DNA of 10,808 nucleotides from DATBMY01 sp036554605 (GCA_036554605.1 DATBMY010000300.1:1-10808); one strand, 5' to 3'. Positions 1-7,902 are shown, numbered from the stretch's first letter. Notes: generated from the sequence alone by a model not told the origin. Program-made: numbers and translations.

Positions 1-141
1 GTAGGTGTTCACACCGTCAGATGTCAGGTTGCCGTTTAGGTCGTAGCTGAGCGTCGAGCCTGAAAACGATGTCTGGTGGTTGGCCGAGTTATAGCTGGCC
101 GAGGCGACCGCGTCAGGTACAGATGTGCGGGCGAGGCTGCC
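1..141 (-). pseudogene. orphan Rhs fragment, partial, start-less (left edge)
   Basis: This is a second copy of an internal part of the neighbouring Rhs gene. Bases 1-141 match 1594-1734 at 140 of 141 positions. The only difference, base 130 against 1723, is a synonymous third-position change in an Ala codon (GCC against GCT). It reads in the Rhs frame and corresponds to Rhs residues 1376-1422, near the end of the YD repeats and about 180 residues before the tip boundary. Homology stops abruptly at base 142, 26 bases after the immunity stop codon. Upstream the frame closes at a TAA (160-162) with no ATG and no ribosome binding site, so this copy is not translated on its own. It is still open at base 1 and continues out of the window. 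Orphan rhs cores of this kind usually carry an alternative toxin tip and immunity gene, which I infer lie just to the left. A misassembled repeat is the alternative. Confidence 0.85.
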
Positions 142-167
142 TCGGAGGTAAATATTTCTTTATAACA

Positions 168-428
168 TTATAAGAGCTTCGATCTCAGGGCTTTATTGAT
201 GTATTTGATCGCCTCACGAATAGAGTCTTTCAAGGCTAATTTCTCTGATACATCAATTTGCTGCAACGAGTTTAGCTGAGATCGGAGCTCTCCCAATACC
301 TCCCCTGGAAGATTACTTATATAAAGTGCATTATTTAATCTCTCGCTCCATTCTATTTCCCCCGATTGCAGCAGCTTTCCACACAGATTATCGATTACCT
401 TATACAGATCTTCATTGTTTGATATCAT
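168..428 (-). CDS. small protein, presumptive immunity protein for the Rhs toxin tip
   Basis: This 86-residue, probably cytosolic, helical protein has no signal peptide or membrane segment. It is rich in Leu, Glu, Asn and Ser. I recognise no named family with certainty, though the pattern 'LxxxGExxWSExL' followed by 'GEVLGELRSQL' recalls small DUFs found beside polymorphic toxins. Its place directly after the toxin-tip codons, about 13 bases past the Rhs stop, is the classical position of a cognate immunity gene, and that is the main evidence for its role. A GTG at 432-434 would add two residues, but the Shine-Dalgarno GAGGA (436-440) lies only 1 base from it. The same site lies 7 bases from the ATG at 426-428, so I chose the ATG. 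GC is about 40% over 181-420, far below the Rhs core (about 60-65% where I counted), which suggests the tip/immunity module was acquired horizontally. Confidence 0.75.
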   Translation of the reverse strand: MISNNEDLYKVIDNLCGKLLQSGEIEWSERLNNALYISNLPGEVLGELRSQLNSLQQIDVSEKLALKDSIREAIKYINKALRSKLL

Positions 429-441
429 AGCCACGTCCTCG

Positions 442-1059
442 TTAAGGCATAAAGAATGATCTAGAATTCACGCCTCCAGATCGTACAACAACTTCAACCC
501 CTCCTCCTGCATTACTGCCAATACCAGGAGCTCTACGTGTAATGTATTTTGCGCCTGGTTTAATGACACCACTTAGGACAAAATCGAATGCCGAATTAAC
601 CGCAGGTATGCCATAGCGCTGTGCATATCCTAGATTAAGAGGACTCTCCAAGGCCCAAAACTGGCCTTCAGCAGCCGCACTACGGCCAAGTACGCCTCCT
701 CGATACATGGTTGCTCCCCCATTAATTGCTCGCCTGGCTGCAAGAGCCTCACGGCTCAAGGATTGAAAGGCCAGTCCATAGGGTGTCCGCACGACAAAGT
801 TACTTGCTATGCTAGCAGCACCGGAAAAGGCGGTTGCTGCTTCCCAAGCATACCCGGCGTATTTACCTCCTGCGTACCAGGCAGTGTTCTTATCAACAGC
901 ACTATTAGCGCCTGTCGCATCCCGTGCTTTATCAGTCAAGCCACCACTGACAGTATCTCCAAATCCAGCGCATGCAGAGCCGATTCTTCCTAACCATTTA
1001 CATGCAGTTGGTCCTGAGAACAACCCGTATGGGTCCCAGAATGGGTTGTCCTTCTCCTT
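442..1059 (-). other. Rhs C-terminal toxin tip, candidate ADP-ribosyltransferase
   Basis: These 205 residues follow the 'DPLGL' boundary. The first part (about 1615-1680: 'GFGDTVSGGLTDKARD', then 'WYAGGKYAGYAW' and an Ala/Ser-rich stretch) resembles the linker or pretoxin segment found ahead of many unrelated Rhs tips. The last part (1718-1805) is the putative enzyme. A 'YRG' arginine (R1720), a 'FW..ESP' strand-like region (S1739), 'YGIP', a Gly-rich 'TRRAPG' and a 'GGGVEVVV' glutamate (E1789) fit an R-S-E-like ART layout. They also match the order of motifs I recall in TreTu-family tips, which ADP-ribosylate EF-Tu. The motifs are visible in the sequence. The family assignment is from memory and the target is inferred. 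Another small NAD-using toxin fold is possible. Confidence 0.5.
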
Positions 1060-4000
1060 CAATCCCAAAGGGTCCGAGTAGCTTACTGGATTATTGCCAA
1101 CATAGGCATAAAGGTTTATGCCGCCAGCTATCCCAATAGGGTCTTCCGAGATGAACCGCTGTAGCCGAGGCGAATAATACCTCGCACGGTAGTAGTATAG
1201 CCCAGTCTGGTCATCCTCCCTTGCGGTGTACTTGCTCGTGTTGGTAGAAGATGCTCCGCTCGCTGTGGCCTTCCCAAACGGCTCATACGTGTAGGAGGTC
1301 TGCACCGCACCGGCAGCGTCGGTCAGAGCCATCGCCGATGAGAGCGCATCCACCAGCGGGTAGGTAGTCCCGGCTGAGTCGCTGCGGGCAACAATCTCAT
1401 CAAGCCCTGCGCTGAGATAGCTGACGGCTGACCCCGATGTTTGCTCTGAGACCACCTGCCACCCGTCGTGAAGATATGTGGTGGTAGCCGAGTTGACGGT
1501 CTTGCCGACTCTGCGCCCCACCGCATCATACTGGAAGGAGGCTGAAAGGCCCGGCCCCGACATCGACACTAGCTGATCGCGGGCATTCCATGTGTAGGTG
1601 TTCACACCGTCAGATGTCAGGTTGCCGTTTAGGTCGTAGCTGAGCGTCGAGCCTGAAAACGATGTCTGGTGGTTGGCCGAGTTATAGCTGGCCGAGGCGA
1701 CCGCGTCAGGTACAGATGTGCGAGCGAGGCTGCCGCCGATGCCAGTGATCTGGCCCGCCGCGTCGTACTGGTAGGTCAGATCGCCAAGCGAGGAGCCGCC
1801 CTTGCTGTAGGAGATCGATGTGAGGCGGGAGGCCGAGTCGTAGCCGTAGAGCGCCACTATCTGGTTGGGAAGCGTCATCGTCGCACGCCGGTCGGCCGCG
1901 TCATAGCTTATCTGAGTTACGAGCGACCCCTGCTGTATCTGAGTCAGCCGGTCGGCCGCGTCATATGTATAGCTGACCGCCGCCTGCCCGCTCGCGGTCA
2001 TCCCCGTAAGCCTGCCCGCCGCGTCATAACTGTAGCTGACCGTCCCCTGCGGCGTCGTCTCGCTCGTCAGCCGGTCCAGGTCGTCATAAGCGTACGTGAT
2101 CGTCCCCGACGCCGAATCTGCTATCTGCGTGACGCGGCTCGCGGCGTCGTAACTGTATGAGGTCGTCGACCCGTCGTGATAGCTCAGCTGTGTGAGCCTG
2201 TCCAGCGCGTCATAACTGAAATTCGTCGCCTGTCCCTTGCGGTCGGTTATCTTTTTCAACAGCCCGCCCGCAAAATACTCATAGGTAATATCCCTCTGAA
2301 GCGGGTCGCGCCTTGTTATCACCCGGTCCATGTTGTCGTAGGTATAACTTATCGTATTGTTCCTGGCGTCGGTCACACTCAGCAAATTGCCGTTCGCGTC
2401 ATAGGTGAACGAGGTCGCCCCATTGAGCGGGTCACGCATAACAGTAGGCCGGTTCAGCGCGTCATATTCGATTCGCGCCGCCTGACCCAGCGGGTTTATC
2501 ACGCTGCTAGTGCGGCCCGCGCCGTCGCTGAATATGTTGACGCTGTTATTGAGCGGGTCGGTCACTCGCGACAGATGCCCCCGGTAATATGCAAACTGCG
2601 ACGTGTTGTTCAGCGCGTCGGTCGCCGTGATTGGCAAGCCCGCGCCGTCATACGTGAATGTCGTCTGATGATTCAGCGCATCGGTGACTGTCGTGAGATT
2701 TCCTTTGCTGTCATAGGAGAAGCTGACCGTATGATTGAGCGGGTCGGTCACGCTCGCCAGCCGGTTATAAGGCTGGCTGTAGCTGAAACTCGTAGTCACC
2801 GCGTTCGCGGTCCCGGCAAGGCTCGTGACGCTCGTGAGATTGCCGTTTGAATCGTATGCGTACTCGGTCCTTCGCCCAATCGGATCGGTCACGCTCAAAG
2901 GCAGGTTCTTGTTCGACCACTCGTAGGTAAAGGTCTGCTCAAGCGACGTGCCAAAGGCGTACTTATCGGTCAGCGGGAATCCTCGGTCATTCAACGTTAC
3001 TCGCCTGACATGGCCGCGCGGGTCCGTCACGTCGACCTGCGTGATGCGCCCCTCGCTGTCGGTTACGTAAGCGAACTGGTACGTGGTCAAATCCGCTTGC
3101 GTTTGTAGTGTCACCCTCCCAGCGGAATCATACACGTTCGTCAGATAGACGATTCCCCGGCCATCCTTGACGGTGTGCATGTGACCCTGCGCATTGTAGG
3201 TATACTCGGTCACTTGCCCGAGCGGATTTGTCACCGTCTTGAGCCGTCCCGCCCCATCATACGTATAGTCGACATCACGGCCGGCGCTGTCTTTTATCTG
3301 GCTCAAACGGCCGACCGCGTTATAAACGAACTCGACCCAGCGCCCGCTCGGCGACGTTATGCGGTTTATCCTGTCCAGGTTCGCGTGGCGAGATATTTTA
3401 AGCTTGTTGCCGTTGTTGTCTTCTATCTCGATCAGGCGCAGCCTGCCCTCCTGCATCTCTTTGAATCGCCACACCGCGCCATCGCGCAGATGCAGGTCCC
3501 ATCCCAAATGAGTAGAGTTGTGAATCAGCTTTGATTTATGGAAAGCGCCTCTTGTCTTTGTGTGCTCCAGTATCGCGCCGGGGAGGGTTGTGCCCGGGTT
3601 GATTCGGTCATACTTGATGCGAACGCCGTCGGCCAGCACAAGCTCGGCGTATGTATAATCGACCGTGTCGCCGATGAGAAACATGTCATAGTTGAGCAAT
3701 GTGCCGACGCCAAATGTTCTGTGCAAGGAATCGAGAGTTCGATATGTCCGGGAGATGACTATCGGAATTATGTCAGGCAGCACGAGGTCGGTCTGAGTAT
3801 GTACGAAGAGGCCGGTCGGCAGGTCTACGGGATCCCCCGCCCGCAACAAGCTGAGGCTGGCTGTGCTGCCCGCCTGCGTGATTGGCCCGAGGCCCTGAAG
3901 ACAATTTACACGATAAAGATCGGTCCCCGGCCTTGGCCTTATAGCCTTGCCGTCGTCGGATACCTTGCCTTCTCCATAAATATGCCAGCCCTGTCTGGAA

Positions 4001-5859
4001 TCGTAGGTCCACAACGCGACGGGTGCGCCGGGAGGAAGACCCATGACATTCGGATAGGTGATATGCACACCGCTCGATTGTTCGCCGCTTGCGGATTCAG
4101 CTCGCGCGCCGTGAGTTTGCAGCGCGAAGACCATCGAAATCTGTCCGCCCGGAGGCAGCGGCACCGGCGGCCGGTCGGTAGGGATTGGCGTGATGGTAAG
4201 GGATTCTAAAATCCGGCCGTGGCTATCGCGCAATACAGTGTCGGCTGGAATGAACACTTCCAGGTCTCTGACGCGCGTCGCTCTGGCCCTCACCCCTCGA
4301 TGCCTGCCGCGAGCGAGCGCGACCGCGCTGCGAGTATCTATGACCGGCATCCATATCGTGTAGCTCAGGACGTTGGTCTGCGCTTCGACAAGTTCAACGC
4401 CGGCCTCGAACATCGCATAGGTCTTCCCGGCGCGGTTGGCCGTGTGTCCATGTATGATCAGCTCCTGGCGTCCTGCGGGAAGCTGCGCAAGCAGGAACCG
4501 CCCCGATTCGTCCGTTCGCGTGGTCCTGCCGCCTATTTGCATCGTGACGTTCGCAAGAGGCTGCCCGTTGAGCCTCAATACCTGCCCTGCAAGCGCCGTA
4601 ACTCCGGCATCAGCCTGCAACGGTTCGAGCGCACGCCAGGGTGAATCCTCGCGATGGCTGCGCCAGTCGCCTTCGAGGCCAGGCTCATCCGGTGCCCACT
4701 CTTCCGCGACGGGCAGCGGAGACGTTACCGGCGTGTTCGCAGTTGTAAAGCCGACCTCACCAGTGACCTGAGAGCGCCCCCCTTTATCGCTCACTTCCCT
4801 TATCGAGATCGTGTATGTGACGCCGGGCAGCAGCGGCGCGGTCGGGACGATGAATATAAGCATGCCCCCTTCGGCCGGAATTACCCTGGCCTCCGTCCGG
4901 CCGAATCGGGAGCTGAGCGTTACATTAGAAGTGTTGGCACTATCGACTTTTATCGCGCCGGATAGTCGCAGGCCAGGTATCGTGTCCGCGCTCACTGCGG
5001 TTGCCCCATTTCGCGGGAGCGATTCTTCGAGGTTTATAGGCGAGCTTGGGGCGCGCGGCTCGAAATCGGTTGTGATGAATTCGGCGCGGTAATATTCAGT
5101 GGGGTTCAGACCTGTAATACCGAGTATTTCGCCATACTTGAGCTGATCACCATTCTTATCAAAGCCTCCCCGGAAAAGGATGTTCCCATCCGGCAGCATA
5201 GCCGCGCTGTGACTATGGCGGCCGATACCTAGCCTCGCTGTCAGCTTGCTTGAAGTGCGTGTTCGCGGGTCCCATAGCTCGGCCGTGTCGAGCGTTTCTC
5301 CACTTCGAGACTTGCCTCCAACTATAAGCACGCGCCCATCAAGCAGCAGGGTTGCGCTGTGGTGCGAGCGCGGGGTCAAACCAGCGCGGCCGATTGATTC
5401 GACCGTCTGAGAATCTGGGTTGAACAGCTCGACCTGTGCGACAATCCTGCCGCCTGCTCCAACGCCTCCGATAATCAACACCATTCCATCCGGCAAGAGC
5501 GTAGCCGTGTGATGGACTCGCGGATGGCGAAGCCCTTTTTCGAGCACGCTCATCTCGGAATTGTTCGCATCTTTTAAGGCGATCTGGTTCGTGGGCCGGT
5601 CGCCTTGCTCGCCGCCCGTAATAAGTGACCGGCCATCTGGAAGTAGCGTCGAGGTTTGCCTCATGACGCCGCCGTCCTGCCGCGTTCTGCTCGCGCGGGC
5701 TTTAGACGAGGATAGAGTCTTTAATGTTGTGTCGCGCCCGCGCTTCAGGTCGGTAGAAGTCCCCCCACCTTTATGGCCGGAGGCTGAGATTAATACCGGG
5801 TTGGCCAGGAATATAATGATCAAGTACAGCGTAAGGCAGGCGGTTGCGCGTCTTCTCAT
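442..5859 (-). CDS. Sec-exported Rhs/YD-repeat polymorphic toxin with kelch N-terminus and ART-like C-terminal tip
   Basis: This is an 1805-residue secreted Rhs protein. In order I see a signal peptide (about 1-27, three Arg then a hydrophobic core) and kelch-type repeats (about 68-247, recurring 'LLPDGxxLIxGG'). An Ig-like SbsA/Big_5-type domain (about 285-373), a carboxypeptidase-regulatory-like beta domain (about 422-505) and a ZU5-like segment (about 530-650) follow. Then come DUF6531 (about 675-750, 'GDPVDLPTGLF' and 'ISRTYR') and YD repeats (about 820-1450) that should build the Rhs cocoon. The core ends in two DPxG motifs (1573-1576 and 1596-1599), where Rhs proteins release their tip. 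Residues 1601-1805 are the toxin tip. Its last 90 residues carry 'MYRGG' (R1720), 'GQFW', 'TRRAPG' and 'GGGVEVVV' (E1789), resembling ADP-ribosyltransferase tips of the TreTu type as I remember them. There is no PAAR, VgrG or other type VI adaptor. The ATG has GGAG about 9 bases upstream. The start of the preceding gene's stop lies 36 bases away, so the two genes are co-transcribed. Confidence 0.93.
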   Translation of the reverse strand: MRRRATACLTLYLIIIFLANPVLISASGHKGGGTSTDLKRGRDTTLKTLSSSKARASRTRQDGGVMRQTSTLLPDGRSLITGGEQGDRPTNQIALKDANNSEMSVLEKGLRHPRVHHTATLLPDGMVLIIGGVGAGGRIVAQVELFNPDSQTVESIGRAGLTPRSHHSATLLLDGRVLIVGGKSRSGETLDTAELWDPRTRTSSKLTARLGIGRHSHSAAMLPDGNILFRGGFDKNGDQLKYGEILGITGLNPTEYYRAEFITTDFEPRAPSSPINLEESLPRNGATAVSADTIPGLRLSGAIKVDSANTSNVTLSSRFGRTEARVIPAEGGMLIFIVPTAPLLPGVTYTISIREVSDKGGRSQVTGEVGFTTANTPVTSPLPVAEEWAPDEPGLEGDWRSHREDSPWRALEPLQADAGVTALAGQVLRLNGQPLANVTMQIGGRTTRTDESGRFLLAQLPAGRQELIIHGHTANRAGKTYAMFEAGVELVEAQTNVLSYTIWMPVIDTRSAVALARGRHRGVRARATRVRDLEVFIPADTVLRDSHGRILESLTITPIPTDRPPVPLPPGGQISMVFALQTHGARAESASGEQSSGVHITYPNVMGLPPGAPVALWTYDSRQGWHIYGEGKVSDDGKAIRPRPGTDLYRVNCLQGLGPITQAGSTASLSLLRAGDPVDLPTGLFVHTQTDLVLPDIIPIVISRTYRTLDSLHRTFGVGTLLNYDMFLIGDTVDYTYAELVLADGVRIKYDRINPGTTLPGAILEHTKTRGAFHKSKLIHNSTHLGWDLHLRDGAVWRFKEMQEGRLRLIEIEDNNGNKLKISRHANLDRINRITSPSGRWVEFVYNAVGRLSQIKDSAGRDVDYTYDGAGRLKTVTNPLGQVTEYTYNAQGHMHTVKDGRGIVYLTNVYDSAGRVTLQTQADLTTYQFAYVTDSEGRITQVDVTDPRGHVRRVTLNDRGFPLTDKYAFGTSLEQTFTYEWSNKNLPLSVTDPIGRRTEYAYDSNGNLTSVTSLAGTANAVTTSFSYSQPYNRLASVTDPLNHTVSFSYDSKGNLTTVTDALNHQTTFTYDGAGLPITATDALNNTSQFAYYRGHLSRVTDPLNNSVNIFSDGAGRTSSVINPLGQAARIEYDALNRPTVMRDPLNGATSFTYDANGNLLSVTDARNNTISYTYDNMDRVITRRDPLQRDITYEYFAGGLLKKITDRKGQATNFSYDALDRLTQLSYHDGSTTSYSYDAASRVTQIADSASGTITYAYDDLDRLTSETTPQGTVSYSYDAAGRLTGMTASGQAAVSYTYDAADRLTQIQQGSLVTQISYDAADRRATMTLPNQIVALYGYDSASRLTSISYSKGGSSLGDLTYQYDAAGQITGIGGSLARTSVPDAVASASYNSANHQTSFSGSTLSYDLNGNLTSDGVNTYTWNARDQLVSMSGPGLSASFQYDAVGRRVGKTVNSATTTYLHDGWQVVSEQTSGSAVSYLSAGLDEIVARSDSAGTTYPLVDALSSAMALTDAAGAVQTSYTYEPFGKATASGASSTNTSKYTAREDDQTGLYYYRARYYSPRLQRFISEDPIGIAGGINLYAYVGNNPVSYSDPLGLKEKDNPFWDPYGLFSGPTACKWLGRIGSACAGFGDTVSGGLTDKARDATGANSAVDKNTAWYAGGKYAGYAWEAATAFSGAASIASNFVVRTPYGLAFQSLSREALAARRAINGGATMYRGGVLGRSAAAEGQFWALESPLNLGYAQRYGIPAVNSAFDFVLSGVIKPGAKYITRRAPGIGSNAGGGVEVVVRSGGVNSRSFFMP
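1565..3400 (-). repeat. YD-repeat array of the Rhs core
   Basis: About thirty imperfect repeats of roughly 20-21 residues follow the pattern 'YxYDxxGxLxxVTDxxG', with variants such as 'YTYDAADRLTQIQ'. At the DNA level this gives a recurring 'gcgtcatannt...' and 'gcgggtcggtcac' texture with a period near 63 bases. This is the beta-cocoon part of the Rhs protein. The DNA periodicity follows from the protein repeats and is not a separate element. The 3' part of the array supplies the block that is duplicated at the left edge of the window. Confidence 0.9.
1594..1734 (-). repeat. parent copy of the block duplicated at 1-141
   Basis: This is the within-gene copy of the direct repeat (Rhs residues 1376-1422), separated from the second copy by about 1.45 kb that holds the rest of the core, the tip and the immunity gene. 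Homologous recombination between the two copies would delete that interval and join the core to whatever tip follows the orphan copy. That is the expected tip-switching route at rhs loci. The near-identity suggests recent duplication or continuing gene conversion. Confidence 0.85.
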
Positions 5860-5895
5860 GGTCGCTCACTCCATCAATTAATCGCTCTGCATTGC

Positions 5896-7902
5896 TTATG
5901 GGTTTGTGACGGTTAAACTGAGGCCGCCCGTGCCGGTACTGCTAGGATCGATGAGTACCGTATGAGTGCCTGTCGCCGAGAGCGTCTGTGTTGTCAGGCT
6001 GAAGCTGCCGTTACAGGAAAGCATAGAAGTCTGAATCGTCCCGTTTGGCCGGAGCAATTTTACCGTCACACAGCCGACCGTATTATTCGTAATATGTACC
6101 GTTACTTGCTGGCCTGAGGTGCCGCTGAAAGTCAGTTGTGCGTTTTGACCCGGAGTCGTAATCGTCACCGGCACCACGCCGCCTCCTACTTCCAGGGTCC
6201 CGGTAGCGTCCGTCACTTCATACAGCGTAATGGTCGCATTGCCTGTGTTGACGCCCGTCGGGTCTAAGAGAACGCTGTAGGTTCCAGCCGTCGGAAGAGT
6301 TTGAGTGTCGATGAAACTGCCGGACGTGTTGAAGGTTGTAGAAATGAGATTACTGCCATCCGGTTTCTTGATGGCAAGGTTGCCATGAGCAATCGTCACG
6401 CCCGTCAGCCAAAGGCTAACCTTCTGTCCCACCGACGCTTCAAAGCTGTAGACGGCGTTTTGCCCGACTGAGCCGATGCTAATGGGAACGGCCGCTCCTC
6501 CTGGCGTTATGGCTCCGGTCAAGTCAGAAGGCACATCGAACAGATACAAGGTAATCCCGCCCGTTGCGCTTGAGCTGGGATCGACAAGTATCGTGTATGT
6601 CCCGTCCAGAGGCAGCGCCGTCGTATCAATAAAGGTCTGGGTTCCAGAAGCTATGTTGGCCTTCGTAGCGAGCGTCTCCCCATTCGGCTTTATCACGAAC
6701 ACGCTCTTGGTGAAAGGGGTCGAGGCTATGTTTAGAAAAATCCTCTGCCCCGTCGTTCCTGCGAAGTAGAACCTGGCATTCTGCTCTACTATAGTCGTCG
6801 TCAGTGAGGTTGACTGGCCGTTCGCGACTATGGGGCCGCTAACATCTGTAACGTCGGAAAGTGTCAGCGTTGCGGCTCCCGTATTGGTGCTGACCGGATC
6901 TACCAGAAGTGTGTAAGTGCCCGCCGAAGGAAACACGCCAGTGCTTACCTGCCCGCCGGGCGGATTAATGCGGGGGCTGGAGTAAAATAGATTGCCGTCC
7001 GGGGTATAGACATTTACCCCGAAGCCATTGATCGTGACGTTTGAAGCATTTATTCCCAGCCGCTGCCCAGCAATCCCTTCAACCAGTATCAAGCCGATTT
7101 TATTAGCCGAGTTGATTGTCGCCGTGATGCCGCTGCCCAGGGTCGCCCTGCCGGTGAACTCTACATCGGCGATCGTGAAGGGCGATGGAGGAATGAATAA
7201 ATCAGCGCTGCTTACGGCAACTCCGTTTGGTGTTGCTACTGCGATCCTACCCGAACCCGATTGCGGAACGGTTATGTCGACGCTGGTCGTACTGGATGAA
7301 TTAACTATTGTATCCGTAGTATTGACGGTAACCCGGTTGTTAATATCGATGGGCTCGAAATTCACGCCCGTCATTGTCAGCGACGCGCCAGGCTGCGCTA
7401 TGGAAGGGGAAAAGCCCGTGATCGCGGGCTCTCCGAAAGCGCTCGCGCCTACGGTGAAAGCCGTTGCGCTGGTTGCTGAACCTGCCGGCGTGGTAACCGA
7501 AATCGTGCCGGTCGTAGCTCCCACAGGCACCGAGACAACAAGCTTCGTCGCGCTCGATGACGCCACTGTGGCGGTCGTGCCATTAAATGCAACTGTGTTC
7601 TGGCTGGGGGTCGCGCTGAATCCCGTACCGTAGATCGTCACGGATGACCCGTGCGGCCCGCTGCCGGGGGTGAATTTGATTATCCCAACTACTGTGGACG
7701 GTTGACGCGAAATCGAGAGAAGGTTTCCAACAGCGTCATAATTATAGATCGCGGTGTCGGCCGAAGGGTCCACAACCGCTATCAGCCTTCCCGCGTCATC
7801 ATAAATGTAAATGACTTCGCCAGCGCCCCGCGCGCCATAAGCGGCGCAAATAAATATAAGCGGTAAGAGTACAAGAGTAAGTATCCAGGCTTGTCGCTTC
7901 AT
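5896..7902 (-). CDS. secreted YD/IPT-TIG/PPC-like repeat protein
   Basis: This 668-residue exported protein has a signal peptide at about 1-27 ('LTLVLLPLIFICAAYGARG'). Two YD-type repeats follow at about 31-67 ('YDDAGRLIAVVDP' and 'YDAVGNLLSIS'), then two IPT/TIG Ig-like domains (about 71-152 and 159-238). Four tandem beta repeats of about 105 residues, pre-peptidase C-terminal-like, run to the very end. Each PPC-like unit carries 'PGQNAxxxF', 'GQxVxL', 'PDGxxL' and 'GTYxxLxDP...TGxxTL'. I see no catalytic motif, so a structural or adhesive role at the cell surface is most likely. It ends 36 bases before the Rhs start and should share its transcript. In many soil bacteria IPT and PPC-like repeats occur inside one Rhs protein. 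Here they sit on a separate polypeptide that keeps only a stub of YD sequence, which may mark a gene split or a dedicated partner. The ATG (7900-7902) has a weak GAGAGA site upstream. Confidence 0.9.
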   Translation of the reverse strand: MKRQAWILTLVLLPLIFICAAYGARGAGEVIYIYDDAGRLIAVVDPSADTAIYNYDAVGNLLSISRQPSTVVGIIKFTPGSGPHGSSVTIYGTGFSATPSQNTVAFNGTTATVASSSATKLVVSVPVGATTGTISVTTPAGSATSATAFTVGASAFGEPAITGFSPSIAQPGASLTMTGVNFEPIDINNRVTVNTTDTIVNSSSTTSVDITVPQSGSGRIAVATPNGVAVSSADLFIPPSPFTIADVEFTGRATLGSGITATINSANKIGLILVEGIAGQRLGINASNVTINGFGVNVYTPDGNLFYSSPRINPPGGQVSTGVFPSAGTYTLLVDPVSTNTGAATLTLSDVTDVSGPIVANGQSTSLTTTIVEQNARFYFAGTTGQRIFLNIASTPFTKSVFVIKPNGETLATKANIASGTQTFIDTTALPLDGTYTILVDPSSSATGGITLYLFDVPSDLTGAITPGGAAVPISIGSVGQNAVYSFEASVGQKVSLWLTGVTIAHGNLAIKKPDGSNLISTTFNTSGSFIDTQTLPTAGTYSVLLDPTGVNTGNATITLYEVTDATGTLEVGGGVVPVTITTPGQNAQLTFSGTSGQQVTVHITNNTVGCVTVKLLRPNGTIQTSMLSCNGSFSLTTQTLSATGTHTVLIDPSSTGTGGLSLTVTNP
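5899..7164 (-). repeat. four tandem PPC-like repeats
   Basis: Four in-frame units of about 105 residues lie at protein residues 247-354, 355-460, 461-566 and 567-668. Each ends in the motif 'DP...TGxxTLxLxDV', except the last, which ends the protein at 'LSLTVTNP'. The units are diverged at DNA level, so this is an old internal duplication and not a recent array. Such beta domains are common in secreted proteins as spacers or surface-binding modules. Confidence 0.8.

Noticed and set aside
145..151. Plus-strand GGAGGTA as a ribosome binding site
   Set aside because: No start codon follows at a usable distance on the plus strand.
142..167. Possible terminator between the immunity gene and the orphan fragment
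   Set aside because: The 26 bases are AT-rich but contain no stem-loop, so transcription may run on into the orphan copy.
1669..2850. Long plus-strand frames (163 and 224 residues) opposite the YD repeats
   Set aside because: They are Arg/Val-rich antisense shadows of the repetitive YD coding sequence, with no family resemblance and no ribosome binding site.
1565..3400. Periodic DNA texture that could suggest a CRISPR-like or satellite array
   Set aside because: The period of about 63 bases, imperfect units and uninterrupted reading frame are fully explained by YD protein repeats.
3538..5092. Several plus-strand frames of 90-220 residues opposite the N-terminal half of the Rhs gene
   Set aside because: They overlap each other and a clearly real minus-strand gene. 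Their compositions are unlike real proteins and are typical of antisense frames in GC-rich DNA.
7028..7633. 201-residue plus-strand frame rich in Val, Ala, Thr and Pro
   Set aside because: It is the antisense image of the Thr/Gly/Ser/Val-rich IPT domains, with no independent start signal.
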